Assembly: GCA_016712375.1 (NCBI GenBank)
Contig: JADJRE010000045.1
Location: 18,736-82,735, forward strand
Direction: 5' to 3'
DNA length: 64,000 bases
From: Rhodospirillales bacterium
GTDB taxonomy: Bacteria > Pseudomonadota > Alphaproteobacteria > Rhodospirillales > Defluviicoccaceae
The position numbers and the translations under genes are program-made. Shown here piece after piece: positions 37,396 to 47,397 of this stretch. Positions within the stretch are counted from its first letter, which is position 1. Each line of letters starts with the position of its first letter. The notes under the pieces were generated by a model, which had not been told where the DNA came from, made no database searches, and saw nothing but the letters and a program-made list of their open reading frames with translations.

Positions 37396-38025
37396 ATGAA
37401 GCTTTACGACTGCGCTCCTGCTCCGAGTCCGCGCCGCGTGCGCATGTTTCTTGCCGAAAAGGGGTTGACGATCCCGATCGTGCAGGTGGACTTGCGCGGG
37501 GGCGAACACCTGCGCCCGGAGTTCCTGAAGCTCAATCCTTGGGGCACCGTGCCCGTCATCGAACTCGACGATGGCACGACGATCAGCGAGGCGTCAGCCT
37601 GCTGCCGCTACATCGAGGAAATTCACCCGCAGCCGCCACTCCTGGGTCGTGATCCAAAGGAGAAGGCGCTGATCGCCATGTGGGACCACCACTGCGAGAT
37701 CGACGGTTTTTTGGCAGGCGCCGAGGCCTTGCGCAATGAAGCGAAAGGCATGGCTGGCCGAGCCTTGCCCGGACCTGTCGGCTACGAGCAGATCCCGGGG
37801 CTGGCCGAACGGGGGCGGGCTCGGATCCAGCATTTTATTGCCGGGCTGAACGAACGGTTGGGCGAGAGCCCGTTTGTTGCCGGCCAAGCCTTCAGCGTCG
37901 CTGATATCACGGCCTTCATTTCGGTGGAATTCGCTTCCTGGATAAAAATCAACCCTCCTGAGGACGCCGCGGCGCTCCGCCGCTGGCTTGAAGGCATGCG
38001 CGCCCGGCCGAGCAGCAAGGCGTAA
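37396..38025 (+). CDS. Glutathione S-transferase family protein
   Basis: 209-residue GST. The N-terminal thioredoxin-fold domain reads MKLYDCAPAPSPRRVRMFLAEKGLTIPIVQVD, with NPWGTVPVIELDDGTTISEASACCRYIE carrying the cis-Pro and the glutathione gamma-Glu binding Glu/Ser pair. The helical C-terminal domain contains FVAGQAFSVADITAFISVEFA, the N-capping motif of the family. Conjugates or reduces electrophiles with glutathione; substrate unknown. Separated from amrS by 100 bases in the same direction. The subfamily cannot be assigned. Confidence 0.88.
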   Translation: MKLYDCAPAPSPRRVRMFLAEKGLTIPIVQVDLRGGEHLRPEFLKLNPWGTVPVIELDDGTTISEASACCRYIEEIHPQPPLLGRDPKEKALIAMWDHHCEIDGFLAGAEALRNEAKGMAGRALPGPVGYEQIPGLAERGRARIQHFIAGLNERLGESPFVAGQAFSVADITAFISVEFASWIKINPPEDAAALRRWLEGMRARPSSKA

Positions 38026-38378
38026 CAGTCGATATCTGGCGCCCGTCCATCCGGAACAAATAGCCGGGTTATGGGCGCCTGAAACCCATTTCAGAGCCGA
38101 TCTGGATCCGGTTCGGATCCGATTTGCGCCGGTTTTTCTTCACAACCTATTGTAACCATTGATAAAGCTAGCAAATGGCGCGGGAAACGTCGTCAAAAGC
38201 GTCGTCAAAATCACACTGCAACCCACTCTAGAACAAACAAAGAACTTAGCATTGCAGCGCAGTCGGATCAACCCGTCAGCTCGCGCGCTCCAATGGCCTT
38301 GTCAGGCTGCGCGCGCCTTCTCTGAGCTGGGCCGCGGAGCTTCGCCATCCGCCGGAGGGCAGCCAACGGCCCGGCTTT
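38026..38378. other. Intergenic region after the GST gene
   Basis: 353 bases between convergent genes, AT-richer than flanks. It holds the hairpin at 38104-38120 followed by a T run at 38133-38137, and a 12-base tandem duplication of CGTCGTCAAAA at 38188-38198 and 38200-38210. No gene is supported. Confidence 0.55.
38104..38120. terminator. Hairpin, possible GST terminator
   Basis: GGATCCG and CGGATCC form a perfect 7-bp stem with a GTT loop; GGTTTTTCTT follows 11 bases later. It is about 80 bases past the GST stop. The T tract is not immediately adjacent, so termination is plausible but not certain. Confidence 0.4.
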
Positions 38379-39729
38379 CTACTCAGCGCCATCGGTTACC
38401 GGTACGTTCTCAAGCCTCGAGAGCCGATCCAACATACCTTGAACATCCAGCCGCTGGGCCCGGATGTAGTCGTAATGCAGACGCTCGACCCGCCGGTAAG
38501 GCGTTCCACGAGACGCTGGCGAGCCTATCGATGCTGTAATCGTGTGCGGCCAGAATCGCGTCATACTTGTCCCGGAAGTAGAGGAGGTTCGACTTCAGGT
38601 CGACATATCTCGGATCTGAAAGCAGGCGGACCGCGTTGGCGGTCGTGCCCATGCTTAAAGGCGATTGAACTGCGAAAAGCCGAAACTGAGAGTTGTAGAT
38701 ATCGTTAGGCTCGTGCACCGGCAGCGTCTTCAACAGTGCGCCCTGGCGCGTCGGCAGCCATCGGAAATCATGGAGCGCATCGCGCAGTGCCCCCTCAGCC
38801 TGGATCTGCTGGTAATCATCGACCGGCCCTTCCGTTCCAAGAGCAGCCAAGTTGACGAATTCATTCGCGGGCACGGCAAGCCTGAACAGATGCCGGATCT
38901 TGATGCCGAGCACCGAAACCGGCGACCACATGTTGGCTGCCGCCAGCGCATTGCGCACGGTATGAACGCAGTTGTTGGCAAGCAGACTCCAATTGTAGTC
39001 GGCCTTTCCTGTCGCATACTCCTGGTTCTTGTCGTTCAGAAAAGCGATGACTTCGTTCAGAACCGGTTCCGTCACCGGAATCCTCGCACAGAAGACGTTG
39101 CGGGCGAACTGCAGCGCGAAGTCTGCGGTGATTGAGTGGTTGGCGACATACTCTTCGAGAGTGGAGTTCTCGCTGCTCTTCCAGCCGGGATGCAATTCCA
39201 CGCCCTGGTAAACACCCAGATCGATGGCTTGGCGAACGGTGGCGTCGAAGTGATCTTGCGTGAGCCGCTCGTCAGGCTTCAGATTCCCGCTGAACACCAG
39301 TTCGTGTCCGGGGATCGCTACCCAATTCACGTTTCGCAACCAGCGGCCGACACTCACGCCGGCGCCATGTTCCGGATCGTCCAGCGCGGTCGCTACCCGA
39401 TGGCATCGCCGCAGCTGCGGAAAAGGCGCGTTCTCATCCTTGCATGCCCCCTTGATGTACAGCAGCGCGTGCCCGAACGGATTGCCTCGGCGCCCGTCCT
39501 TGCGACTAAACTGGCTGATGGTGCAGAGTTCGACGTAGTAGGGAAACAGCTGGTCGTAGACCGGGTCGGGCCGCCTTTCGACGATGATCTGCTCGGTTTT
39601 CAGCAGGAAGCGGGCAATCAGCCCGCTGTCGTCTCCGCACCCCGCGAGCATCAACGTCAGGACGACGAGCAGCAGGGAGCGCAATCCCCAGAGAGCTTCG
39701 CGTGCTTCACATCGCTGATTTTTCAACAT
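38379..39729 (-). CDS. Predicted lipoprotein with permuted papain-like (DUF4105-like) features, C-terminal frameshift
   Basis: About 450 residues. The N-terminus is a lipoprotein signal (SLLLVVLTLMLAGC, lipobox LAGC with Cys near residue 31). The body has a GNPFGHALLYIKG segment (His after FG) and later NNCVHTVRNALAAANMW (Cys-His), an order seen in DUF4105/permuted NlpC-papain folds where the Cys follows the His. That assignment is inference and not a firm family match. The frame ending at 38410 gives a low-quality arginine/alanine tail; the neighbouring frame gives TPYRRVERLHYDYIRAQRLDVQGMLDRLSRLENV and stops at 38379, so an indel near 38505 is likely. Divergent from the AT-rich membrane protein at 39990. 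Confidence 0.65.
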
Positions 39730-39989
39730 GCGGGAATTCCGCTAAGAGTTAATTGGCGTCTTTCGCCACCGCTTATACCATCCCGTCGCCATCGGCGCGT
39801 GTTGTGCATCGCGGGATGCGAGCGCATCGAGGTCAGAAGCAACGCACGCGCGCAACGTGCGGAATCTGGTGTACTGTTCGCGCGTGGGTGACCGCTCAGG
39901 CGCGAGAGGTGATCGGCGGGTCCGCCTTCTGGTAGATGCCTCGATCGCCGTGACTCCTTTGATGCGTGCCAATTGGGGGGAATAATCGC

Positions 39990-41606
39990 ATGGCTTCAAT
40001 CAGTCGAGTGCGCGTAAAACATGCGAGGGCCGGTTTAGCCAACAATGCTCAACGCTACATCGCAGAAGGGGATGGCAGACCATATGTGCTGTTGTCGTTT
40101 TTCTTCATTATTTTGAGTTTGTTGTTGCTTCCGATTATCCAATTTCAGATCCCCCCGCTATATGACTATCCAAATCATCTAGCTAGATTAGATATCATAT
40201 CGAGACTAAGCCAAGACGAATTTTTGGCGCGCTACTACTATTTAAACTGGCAGGTAATACCGAACATCGCAAGTGACGTGATTGTCCCCCCATTTGCCGA
40301 GCTTGTCGGCTTGTACTTAGCTGGAAAAATCTTCATAATAACAAGTATAATCTTGATATTTACTGGGGTGCATGCCGTTTATTTTGCAGTGTACCGCCAT
40401 TCGTCTGTCATGCCATTAATTGGCGCGTTAATTATGTATAATAATGTCATGGCGCACGGGTTAATAAACTATACATTCGGTATCGGTGTTATGCTTTGGG
40501 GTATAGCCTTTTGGCTAGGTCTGCGCGAGAAGTCCTCTCTGTTGAGGGCTGCCGTATCAGTTGTGTTTGTTATTGCTACCTTTTTTTCCCATTTGGCGGC
40601 ATTCGGCCTTTACGCCCTCGGTTTATTGGCTATAGAACTTCATAAAGGATTTGAAAAGCGTGAACACATTGGCCGGGCGACACTAGTCGACGTCGCCGTC
40701 TTGGGTGTGCCTCTTTTGATTGTGCCCTTGTTGATGGCTGTCAGCCCTACCGGACAACATCTCGCCGCAGTCAGCTGGGTAAGCAGCGGCTGCACCTCGA
40801 CATCGCTGACATGCTACTTTCTTGTGAAGCTCAAAGGAATCCAATGGGTTTTTGAGGCCTACTCGAGAACCAGCGATCTCATTTCGCTCGCACTCATTCT
40901 GCTTGGGGCGTTCTGGATGTGGCGCCGGCACTGGTTGCGCGCTCATCCTATGGCAGCGTGGCTGGCTGGCGCGGCTCTAGTGGTTTACTTCGCCTTGCCC
41001 ACCGAAGCTTTCGGTTCATCACTGACAGACGTGCGTCTTCCGGTAGGAATGGCGCTTCTTATGATTGGATTTTTCGATATTAAGTTTCCGAATCGAAAGG
41101 CGCAAAATTTATTTATGTGTGCGCTATGCGGTATTTTAATTTTCAGAATTGCAACAATACTGGACGTTTGGCGAATATATAACATGGAATGGTCTGAAAT
41201 TCGGTCCTCGTTCCAGCATATTGATCGCGGCAGCAAAATTCTTGTTGCCCGCTCTGGTGCCCTTGCGGAGGTCGCAACGGTGGAGTCTGTTCCCTGTCTC
41301 GCCGTAGTCGAGCGTTCCAGCCTCGGATCACTGGTGTTTGCCGTTCACGGGCAACAAATCCTCAGACTGCGATCGTTATATGTGGATGATATCATAGGGT
41401 ACAGTGACGCACCCGTAAGCGTCGACGACCTGATCAGCATGAAGATTGAATCTTCTAACGGAAAACCTTATCTCGAAAATTGGAGGGAGTTTTACGACTA
41501 CGTTTATATACTCCATGGGGTCAATCACCCGCCAGGCAACATTCCAGACAATCTACAATTACTCGACTCAGGTAGGCGATATCAACTTTATCGCATCTTG
41601 CGCTGA
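39990..41606 (+). CDS. AT-rich polytopic membrane protein of unknown function
   Basis: 538-residue protein with about 10 membrane segments in residues 35-385 followed by a soluble C-terminal domain of about 150 residues. An early periplasmic-looking loop contains PPLYDYPNHLARLDII. The layout (polytopic N-terminal region with charged first loop, soluble tail) resembles GT-C-type or lipid-linked sugar enzymes, but there is no diagnostic motif, so no function is claimed. The ATG at 39990 is preferred over GTG 39966 because GGGGGGAA is 8 bases upstream. Base composition differs sharply from neighbours: long T/A-rich stretches (40080-40720, 41040-41200) and AT-ending codons point to recent horizontal acquisition. 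Neighbours are a lipoprotein gene and pcm. Confidence 0.75.
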   Translation: MASISRVRVKHARAGLANNAQRYIAEGDGRPYVLLSFFFIILSLLLLPIIQFQIPPLYDYPNHLARLDIISRLSQDEFLARYYYLNWQVIPNIASDVIVPPFAELVGLYLAGKIFIITSIILIFTGVHAVYFAVYRHSSVMPLIGALIMYNNVMAHGLINYTFGIGVMLWGIAFWLGLREKSSLLRAAVSVVFVIATFFSHLAAFGLYALGLLAIELHKGFEKREHIGRATLVDVAVLGVPLLIVPLLMAVSPTGQHLAAVSWVSSGCTSTSLTCYFLVKLKGIQWVFEAYSRTSDLISLALILLGAFWMWRRHWLRAHPMAAWLAGAALVVYFALPTEAFGSSLTDVRLPVGMALLMIGFFDIKFPNRKAQNLFMCALCGILIFRIATILDVWRIYNMEWSEIRSSFQHIDRGSKILVARSGALAEVATVESVPCLAVVERSSLGSLVFAVHGQQILRLRSLYVDDIIGYSDAPVSVDDLISMKIESSNGKPYLENWREFYDYVYILHGVNHPPGNIPDNLQLLDSGRRYQLYRILR

Positions 41607-41696
41607 AGCCGTTATGATCGGCTGCGCCGGTGAGAAGCGAGGCTTGGCAGATCAGCAAATTGCGCGATAATTGGGGCAGAGACCGAGGACGCAGGC

Positions 41697-42365
41697 ATGA
41701 ACGGTGATCTGTTGGCGGCGATGCGGCAGCAGATGGTGGAGATCATCGGCGTACACGCAGAACATGCGCGTGACCATACCGGGAAGGAGGTGATCGCGCC
41801 CCGCATCCTGGAAGCTATGGGATGCGTGCCGCGGCACGAATTCGTGCCGGCTGAGTTGGTTGCCTACGCCTATTCCGACCAGCCGCTACCGATCGGTTAC
41901 AGCAAGACCATCTCGCAGCCCTTCATCGTCGCGTTGATGACCGACCTGCTCGACATCCAGCCTGAAAGCACGGTGTTGGAAGTGGGTACCGGGCTGGGCT
42001 ACCACGCAGCTGTTCTCGCCTCACTCGCCGCGCGGGTTTACAGCATCGAGATTATCGAGGAACTGGCGGCGTCGGCGCGCCGCAACCTCTCGACACAAGG
42101 ATTTTCGAGCGTCGCATTGAAGATCGGCAATGGCCAGTACGGTTGGCCGGAACATGCGCCTTTCGACCGCGTTCTTGTCTGTGCGGCTTCCGAACTGATC
42201 CCTGGCGTCCTGCTGCAACAGCTTAAAGCAGGGGGAAGAATGGTCGTACCGACCGGCGTCGCTGACGCTCAGGTGCTCACTTTGGTAGAGAAATCCGAGG
42301 CGGGCCGCATCTCGGTCCGGGAAATAATGCCGGTGCGTTTCGCCCTTCTTGAGACGGGAAACTGA
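41697..42365 (+). CDS. pcm: Protein-L-isoaspartate O-methyltransferase
   Basis: 222-residue SAM-dependent methyltransferase of the PCMT family that repairs isoaspartyl residues in damaged proteins. Motifs: RILEAMGCVPRHEFVPAEL, the substrate loop SDQPLPIGYSKTISQPFIVALM, and SAM motif I VLEVGTGLGYHAAVLA. Motif II is FDRVLVCAASELIP and the post-III region LKAGGRMVVP. GAGGA upstream of ATG 41697. Normal GC content resumes here after the AT-rich gene upstream, which marks the border of the presumed insertion. Lytic transglycosylase and RlpA follow further downstream. Confidence 0.92.
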   Translation: MNGDLLAAMRQQMVEIIGVHAEHARDHTGKEVIAPRILEAMGCVPRHEFVPAELVAYAYSDQPLPIGYSKTISQPFIVALMTDLLDIQPESTVLEVGTGLGYHAAVLASLAARVYSIEIIEELAASARRNLSTQGFSSVALKIGNGQYGWPEHAPFDRVLVCAASELIPGVLLQQLKAGGRMVVPTGVADAQVLTLVEKSEAGRISVREIMPVRFALLETGN

Positions 42366-42670
42366 AGCGGGAGCTTTAAAAGTGATGCAACTATCCGCAG
42401 GGTTGATGAGTGACGGAGGTCGACCAATACCGACCACGTGCCGAAGGTGATCTGATTCAATCGCTAAGCGGTCAACGCATCGCCCGCGACCGCAGCGTGT
42501 GACCTGCGGCGTCGGTAAAAATGGTAGTCATGAGGCGAAAAAAGGTTTTGCCCTTTTGAGAAGCTTGTGGTTAAGTTTTGTGCGGATGGTAGAGGCTGCT
42601 AGTGCTCCACTAAGGGACGACCCATCGAAAAGCCGCGCGACAGCGCGAAATCCAACAAGGGTCTTTAAGA
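42366..42670. other. Intergenic region after pcm
   Basis: 305 bases with no supported gene. A 91-codon open frame starting at 42499 is short of codon bias and has no ribosome binding site. I see no clear hairpin or promoter. Confidence 0.5.
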
Positions 42671-42907
42671 ATGCTACACCTGCCGAATTCGGGCTACCGG
42701 GTTTTCCGGGTTCAACTTTACAACGAACAAGTTCGGTCTCTGGCGTCACACCGGCAAAGGCACTCCTTCTTTGATCGTCAGTGGGCGGAAGCTCAATTGC
42801 GCGACGTCGTTGCTCGCGATGAGGCGGAGGCTTGGTCGCTGATCGCTGAACGGTTTCCGCCAGAGGACGGCTTCGTCGTCGAGCAGATCACCGCCAGCGC
42901 GTTCTAG
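42671..42907 (+). CDS. Small hypothetical protein
   Basis: 78-residue soluble protein, MLHLPNSGYRVFRVQLYNEQ then SLASHRQRHSFFDRQWAEAQLRDVVARDEAEAWSLIAERFPPEDGFVVEQI. The amphipathic helices, normal amino-acid mixture and acidic C-terminal half look like a real protein rather than a shadow frame. There is no strong ribosome binding site, so the start may lie further downstream (for example the GTG in GYRVFRV). No family recognised. Lies alone between pcm and mltB. Confidence 0.5.
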   Translation: MLHLPNSGYRVFRVQLYNEQVRSLASHRQRHSFFDRQWAEAQLRDVVARDEAEAWSLIAERFPPEDGFVVEQITASAF

Positions 42908-43160
42908 CTTATCCGGCGCAACGCTCGATTCGAGCCTATCATCGTTGCCCCGGCACGGATTTGATCCTTTTTTGCCGGTCAGGGTCCGCTCAATGGGTCG
43001 CTCGCTCCCCCCAGGTCCGAACTCCACCCAGTGATATCTTTGTAAAACTTATAAAGCGGCTGAACGTCAGTCGAGGTGCGCAAGGGGGTATATCGGCGGC
43101 GATTGTCTCGCGCCGGCGCTTGTGGCAGATAAGAGATAATGTCATTCGAGCAGGAGACGG

Positions 43161-44389
43161 ATGGTCATCTTGCTTCGCCGCGCTCGGTCGGCCATGCGCC
43201 AGCTTATTTGTCTGCTCGCTGCAGCTGCAGTTGTCAGCGCCACTGCCGCGCACGCCGAGGATGTGTCTTTTGATGCCTGGGTGGAGCAGGTGCGGGCCGA
43301 AGCAGCCCAGCGGGGGCTTTCATCGCCCGCGGTGCAGTCCGCACTTGCCGATATCAAGTTCATCGACCGGGTTATCGAACTCGATCGCCGTCAGCCTGAA
43401 CTGACGCAGAGCTTCTGGCGATATACGGACGCGCGCATCACTGAAGCCCGCATTGCTCAGGGTCGTGCTTATCTGAATGCCTACGAGCCGCTGCTCGAAC
43501 AGGTCCGGGCACGTTGGGGCGTACCGCCTCAGGTTCTTGTCGCTCTATGGGCGCTCGAAAGCGACTTCGGCCGCATCCAGGGCGATTTCGAAGTCGTCTC
43601 CTCGGTGGCGACACTTTCCCACGACAGCCGACGCGCCAGCTTTTTTCGGCAGCAACTTTTGCCGCGCTTGAGTTGATCGAGAGCGGCGATCTTGCTCCCG
43701 ATGTGCGCGGTTCGTGGGCGGGAGCGATTGGCCAGCCGCAGTTCATCCCGACGACCATTCGCGGCTACGCAGTGGATTTCGATCAGGACGGGCGACGGGA
43801 CCTGTGCGCGAGCCTGCCCGATGTGTTTGCCTCAGCGGCCAATTACCTGCACGCCAGCGGCTGGAACAGCGGCTCCGGCTGGGGGCAGGAGGTGAGCCTG
43901 CCGCTTAACTTTGATTACTTGCAGACCGGTCTGGAGGTGGAAAAGTCGGTGCGTGCCTGGCAATCGATGGGCGTCCGCCAAGCCGATGGCTCCGATCTGC
44001 CAGATTCTGATCTGCCGGGGACGGTACTGTTGCCGGCCGGGGTCAACGGCCCGGCATTTCTTGTCCACCCGCAATTTCCGGGTGATTCTGAAATGGAATA
44101 ACTCAGTGCTTTATGCGCTGGCGGTCGGCCTGTTGTCCGATCGCATCGCAGGCAGGGGCCGCTGATAACTCAGCGTTGGGGTGAAGAAGTGCCACTAACC
44201 CGCTGGGATGTCGTTGAACTGCAGTCCCGACTGACGACGATGGGATTTGAGTCGGGCGAGCCGGACGGGGTCGTGGGTGAAAAGACCCGCCGTGCAATCC
44301 GGCTGTTTCAGCGCAGTGTGGCACTGCCGGCCGACGGCTATGCTGATGCGGGGCTGCTGCAGCAGCTCCGCAGCCAGTCCGGCCAGTAA
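43161..44389 (+). CDS. mltB: Lytic murein transglycosylase (MltB type) with peptidoglycan-binding domain, three indels
   Basis: Cleaves peptidoglycan glycan strands to 1,6-anhydromuropeptides. A signal peptide (RQLICLLAAAAVVSATAAHA) is followed by the MltB catalytic domain: WGVPPQVLVALWALESDFGRIQG carries the catalytic Glu, and GSWAGAIGQPQFIPTT is the second family motif. The frame breaks at about 43664 (one T missing from TTTT; the correct continuation is FAALELIESGDLAPDVRG), again near 44072 (extra C; correct RNFRVILKWNNSVLYALAVGLLSDRIAG) and near 44155 (G missing; correct RGPLITQRWGEEVPLT). The last segment is a PG_binding_1 domain (DVVELQSRLTTMGFESGEPDGVVGEKTRRAIRLFQ) ending at 44389. Overall repaired length about 409 residues, normal for MltB. 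rlpA follows 6 bases later. Confidence 0.88.
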
Positions 44390-44395
44390 TCAGCG

Positions 44396-45453
44396 ATGAA
44401 GCCGCTGGTTGCCATACGGATTTGCAGCGGAGTGTGCGGCGTGCTGTTGCTGTTCGGCTGCTCGAGTACCCCGCGGCCGGGAGAACCGCCCACAGACGTT
44501 AGCCGGGCGGCAGCGGCGACGCCCGGCTACAAAGTGGGGAAACCATACCAGATCAAGGGCGTATGGTACTACCCTCAAGTTGATTACGGGTACATCGAGG
44601 AGGGAATCGCCTCCTGGTACGGCCCGGGCTTCCATGGCAAGGCGACGGCCAACGGCGAATCTTACGACATGAACGACCTGACAGCGGCGCACCGGACGCT
44701 GCCGATGCCAAGCATTGTTCGTGTCACCAATCTGGAAAATGGTCGCAGCCTCAAGCTCAAGGTCAACGACCGCGGGCCGTTTGCTCGCGAACGGATCATT
44801 GACGTCTCGCGCCGCGCATCGCAGCTCCTCGGGTTCCATATGCAAGGAACAACGCCGGTGCGGGTCGAGATCGTCGAGGACGAAAGCCGGCAGCTGGCGG
44901 CGGCGCTGGGGGGTGCCGTCAGAGGTGGCCTGGGCAGCGTCGCGGCCGATGCCGACACCGGTCGCCGTCGTCGCCGCCACCTCTCTTGAGCCCGACCCGG
45001 CGCCCCGCACCCCTGGCAGGCGTCGTTGCCGAGGCGCTGACCGAACCGGCTGTCGCAGAAATGGAGGTCGGCACGGTCCCGCAAGCGATGGTGCCCGATC
45101 CGCCGCCAGCCACGGGTCAAGCGAGCTCAAATTACCCGGGGTCATATCTGCCGACCGCCGGCTATGCGTCGGCGCAATCGTCTTCTCGCGCTCTGGCGGC
45201 CGTAAGCGGGGGGACCTCCAGCGAAGCCGCCCGCTGGGTCCAAGCAGGGGCCTTTGCGGATCCCCGTCGCGCTGCCGCCGTTCGCCGGCAGCTGGCGGTG
45301 CTTGGCCCGACCGTGTCCAGCCCATCGGTGGTCGCCGGGCGCGAAGTGTTGCGCGTGCGGATCGGGCCGCTTAGTTCGGAGTCGGAAGCGCGGCGGGTGC
45401 TCGCCTCGGTGAGCGAAGCGGGCTTTCCGGACAGCCGGATCGTTGCCGACTAA
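44396..45453 (+). CDS. rlpA: Septal ring lytic transglycosylase RlpA with SPOR domain, two indels
   Basis: RlpA-type lipoprotein that acts on denuded glycan strands at the division septum. Lipobox LLLFGC near the N-terminus; double-psi beta-barrel core GIASWYGPGFHGKATANGESYDMNDLTAAHRTLPMPS...VNDRGPFARERIIDVSRRASQLLGF. The DPBB frame stops at 44989, but the linker is read in a second frame (GVPSEVAWAASRPMPTPVAVVAATSLEPDPAP) after a missing G in the G6 run at about 44908-44913. It then passes into a third frame after a missing C near 45009-45012 (LAGVVAEALTEPAVAEMEVG). The C-terminal SPOR domain (WVQAGAFADPRRAAAVRRQLAVLGPTVSSP...RVRIGPLSSESEARRVLASV) ends at 45453. Between mltB and dacA, so three envelope genes are in a row. 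Confidence 0.88.
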
Positions 45454-45537
45454 AGAGATTTACTCGCGCCTGTCGACAGAGTGCAGCCGCGCCTGCCGTA
45501 ACCAGTGTCGCAGCCATAACCAAGGAAGTCGCAGCCC

Positions 45538-46709
45538 ATGTACTCATCGTTGTTTCGCCGTTGCACTGCCGGCCCGGTACTCTTGCTAATTCTGACGTTG
45601 GCCTTGGCGGCGCCGCGTACAGCGGCAGCGTTCGAGACGCTCGCCCGAGAGGCGATCCTCGTCGACATGACGACTGGCGCGGTGCTCTTCGAGAAGAACG
45701 CCGATACACCGATGCCACCGGCGTCGATGAGCAAGATAATGACTGCTTATCTGCTGTTTACGAAATTGCGTGACGGCAAAATCAAGCTCGACGACACCTT
45801 GCCGGTCACCGAGAACGCGTGGCGCAAAGGCGGCTGCGTCAGCGACGGTTCGACCATGTGCCTGAAACTCGATGAGCGTGCCAAGGTCGAAGACCTTATC
45901 CGCGGCGTTATCCTTCAGTCGGGCAACGATGCCTGCATCGTCATCGCCGAGGGCGTAGCCGGTAGTGAGGAAGCGTACGTTGCAGAGATGAACAAGCTGG
46001 CAAAGGAGATTGGCCTCAAGGACTCGGTGTTCCGGAATGTTACCGGCCTGCCAGATTCAGGCCACGTAATGACCGCGCGTGACCTGACCGTCCTGGCGAG
46101 GCGGCTGATTACCGATTTTCCGCAGTACTACGATTACTACAGTGAGAAAAGCTTTACTTACAATGGCATCAAGCAAGGTAACCGCAACCCGCTGCTATAC
46201 AAGAACATCGGTGCCGATGGCCTGAAGACCGGGCACACCAAGGAAGCTGGCTACGGGCTGACCGCGTCGGCAAAGCAGGGCGACCGTCGGCTCATCATGG
46301 TGGTCACCGGGCTGCCGAGCATGCAGGCGCGGGCCGAAGAATCCGAGCGCCTGATGGACTACGGCTTCCGCACCTTCGAGAATGTCGCACTGCTCAAGGC
46401 GGGCGACACGGTCGAAACGGCACAGGTATGGCTTGGCAAGCAGGACACCGTGCCGCTGCAGGCTGCGCAGGACATCGTTGTAACCGTGCCGCGACAGGGA
46501 CTGGCGGAGATGAAAGTGGCAGTGGTCTATGACGGCCCGGTGCCGGCGCCGATTGAAAGGGCGCCAGGATCGGTTCCCTCAACGTCACCGCCCCGGGCCT
46601 TCCAGCCGTCTCCTATCCGCTTGTCGCCGGCGCCGACGTTGCTGAGCTAGGATTCTTCGGGCGCGCCTTCGCTGGGCTCGGCAGTCTCATCGGGCGGGCG
46701 GTGAACTGA
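45538..46709 (+). CDS. dacA: D-alanyl-D-alanine carboxypeptidase (PBP5/6 family), C-terminal frameshift
   Basis: Low-molecular-weight penicillin-binding protein that trims the terminal D-Ala from peptidoglycan stem peptides. Signal peptide LLLILTLALAAPRTAAA; active-site motifs SMSK (in MPPASMSKIMTAYLLF), SGND (QSGNDACIVIAEG) and KTG (DGLKTGHTKEAGYG). The frame as read stops at 46650 with a proline-rich tail. Adding one A to the AAA at 46556-46558 yields KGARIGSLNVTAPGLPAV, then PLVAGADVAELGFFGRAF and a stop at 46707-46709, the amphipathic membrane anchor typical of PBP5. So the true end is 46709. tmk starts 17 bases later. Confidence 0.92.
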
Positions 46710-46726
46710 TCGTTCCGGCAGGCGCC

Positions 46727-47374
46727 GTGACCGAACCGGGTCGTTTCATCGTTTTCGAAGGCGGCGAGGGGACCGGTAAGTCTACCCAGGCAAGGCTGCT
46801 GGCGGCGGCGCTGCAACGGGCGGGCCGGGAGGCCGTCCTCAGCCGCGAGCCGGGAGGGCCGCCCGGTGCCGAGCTTTTGCGTCGATTGCTGATCGAGACA
46901 CCGCCTGCGGGTGGTTGGGAACCGGTTAGCGAAGCGCTGTTGCACTATGCGGCTCGTGCCGAGCACCTGAACAAGACCATCGTTCCGGCGCTGGCCGCCG
47001 GACGCTGGGTGGTTTGTGACCGTTTCGCTGATTCCACCGAGGCCTACCAAGGCGCTGGCCTGGCGCTTGCGGCGGACGCGCTGCAGCCGCTGCGCCGACT
47101 GGTGGTCGACGATATCGAGCCCGACCTCGTCTTCGTGCTGGACATGGACCCCGGCGCAGGACTGGCGCGGGCAAAGCGCCGCTCGGCCAATGCGGATCGC
47201 TACGAACGGATGGACAGGCCCTTTCACGATCGGGTACGTGCGGCTTTCCAGGAGATCGCGCGGCGCGGCGGCGACCGGTACGTGGTAGTCGATGCAGCGG
47301 CCGGAGTTGACGACGTGTCAGCCGCGGTGCGCAGCGCGATCGAGCGACGCCTCGGCCTGCGGTTGGAGGGCTAA
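46727..47374 (+). CDS. tmk: Thymidylate kinase
   Basis: 215-residue dTMP kinase for dTTP synthesis. P-loop FEGGEGTGKSTQARLLAAAL, DRF motif VVCDRFADSTEAYQGAG, and the LID region (KRRSANADRYERMD) place it in the E. coli-like type. A GTG start at 46727 is used. It is followed after 23 bases by holB, a standard neighbour (dacA-tmk-holB-metG-tatD is a conserved alphaproteobacterial order). Intact, in contrast to both neighbours. Confidence 0.94.
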   Translation: MTEPGRFIVFEGGEGTGKSTQARLLAAALQRAGREAVLSREPGGPPGAELLRRLLIETPPAGGWEPVSEALLHYAARAEHLNKTIVPALAAGRWVVCDRFADSTEAYQGAGLALAADALQPLRRLVVDDIEPDLVFVLDMDPGAGLARAKRRSANADRYERMDRPFHDRVRAAFQEIARRGGDRYVVVDAAAGVDDVSAAVRSAIERRLGLRLEG

Positions 47375-47397
47375 GGTCTTTGCGGGAGGAACGCGCG

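Noticed and set aside
42499..42774. 91-codon open frame after pcm
   Set aside because: Overlaps the better candidate at 42671 and lacks coding character.
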